DNA from: JAXHUK01 sp034189725
GTDB taxonomy: Bacteria; Chloroflexota; Dehalococcoidia; SZUA-161
Reading direction: 5' to 3'
Assembly (NCBI GenBank): GCA_034189725.1
Contig: JAXHUK010000157.1
Location: forward strand, 1-6,415
DNA: 6,415 nt
Shown: one piece after another, positions 6,011-6,415 of the stretch
How the letters are laid out: each line of letters starts with the position of its first letter
Position numbering within the stretch: position 1 is the stretch's first letter
The notes under the pieces: generated by a model
Databases searched by the model: none
Seen by the model: only the letters and a program-made list of their open reading frames with translations
Told to the model about the DNA's origin: nothing
Translations under genes and position numbers: made by a program

Positions 6011-6415
6011 ATGAAACCCACACGCAGCCGCTTCGAAAAAGGGATGGACGATCGGGTGAAAAAGTTCACATCATCGTTATCATTCGACCAGCGATTATAC
6101 AGGTATGACATTGCTGGCTCGATTGCCCACGCCCGGATGCTCGCCAACCAGGGCATCATCTCCGACAAGGATGCCGAGCGAATCATTATGAGTCTGGTCT
6201 CCATCAGGGAGCAGATCGAGCAAGGCGAGTTCGAGTTCAAAGAGGAGCTTGAGGATATCCACATGAACATCGAGGCTCGCCTTATCGACAAGATCGGCGA
6301 CATCGGTGCCAAGCTCCACACCGGCCGGTCCCGAATGCGAGAGAGCAGCACGGCCGCCAGTCGCGTCCACTGCTCCAGCTCCCTCTCCACCTGGTGGAAC
6401 AGGTGGGATATCATG
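6011..6415 (+). CDS. argH: Argininosuccinate lyase, N-terminal part (3' end outside window; last 80 bases do not match the family)
   Basis: ArgH splits argininosuccinate into arginine and fumarate, the last step of the pathway, and belongs to the fumarase/aspartase superfamily. The ATG at 6011 has GGAG (6000-6003) 7 bases upstream, and an in-frame TGA at 5993 excludes a longer start. Residues 1-108 match the family closely: RSRFEKGMDDRV (5-16), FDQRLYRYDIAGSIAHARML (25-44), EDIHMNIEARLIDKIG (81-96), and AKLHTGRSR (100-108). Normally SRNDQ and VATD follow at once, with residues that bind substrate. Here the frame reads MRESSTAASR and a serine- and tryptophan-rich tail, and neither of the other two frames restores the motif. 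The frame stays open to the edge. Only about 108 of some 460 residues are credible. The tail is probably an assembly join or sequence error; a real inactivating change is less likely. Confidence 0.88.
   Translation, partial: MKPTRSRFEKGMDDRVKKFTSSLSFDQRLYRYDIAGSIAHARMLANQGIISDKDAERIIMSLVSIREQIEQGEFEFKEELEDIHMNIEARLIDKIGDIGAKLHTGRSRMRESSTAASRVHCSSSLSTWWNRWDIM

Noticed and set aside
5965..6414. Long open frames on the minus strand across argH (149 and 91 codons)
   Set aside because: They are antisense shadows of the argH frame. The plus strand carries the ribosome-binding site and clear ArgH motifs, and the minus translations show no recognisable family.

Overview
This 6.4 kb stretch is a one-directional (+ strand) arginine-biosynthesis cluster. 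In order it holds the 3' end of argB, a large membrane-protein gene of the UPF0182 family, argD, argG and the 5' part of argH. Both ends are cut inside genes. Coding density is high. The only gaps are 9, 165, 121 and 94 bases, so no stretch above 300 bases lacks a gene. No tRNA, rRNA, CRISPR array or transposase gene was seen.

Organism: gene order and protein style fit a bacterium using the acetylated ornithine route. UPF0182 proteins with a large C-terminal domain are known mainly from Actinobacteria, Cyanobacteria, Clostridia-like Firmicutes and Chloroflexi. A Chloroflexi/Dehalococcoidia-like or other Terrabacteria origin is my best guess. It is a low-confidence inference with no marker gene behind it. 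Base composition looks balanced, rising in GC at the argH end.

Layout: argB (1-437, C-terminal half) ends 9 bases before the UPF0182 start, and the ribosome-binding site of the latter overlaps the argB stop codon, so those two are surely co-transcribed. A 165-base gap with two stem-loops follows, one of them a compact GC-rich palindrome near a T-run. Next comes argD (3414-4598), then a 121-base gap with small hairpins and a degenerate ARG-box-like sequence. argG (4720-5916) starts with TTG. A 94-base gap leads to argH (6011 to the end).

Pathway: ArgB phosphorylates N-acetylglutamate, ArgD makes N-acetylornithine by transamination, ArgG joins citrulline and aspartate, and ArgH splits argininosuccinate to arginine and fumarate. 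The carbamoyltransferase (argF) that would sit between ArgD and ArgG in the pathway is not in the window. The UPF0182 protein has no known part in this pathway. It is predicted to have seven membrane helices and a domain of about 600 residues outside the cytoplasm.

Points worth a second look are the UPF0182 gene embedded in the arg cluster, the abrupt loss of ArgH similarity at its most conserved motif about 80 bases before the window end (probably an assembly join or frameshift), and the structured gaps before argD and argG. I found no convincing novel defence, mobile or RNA system.
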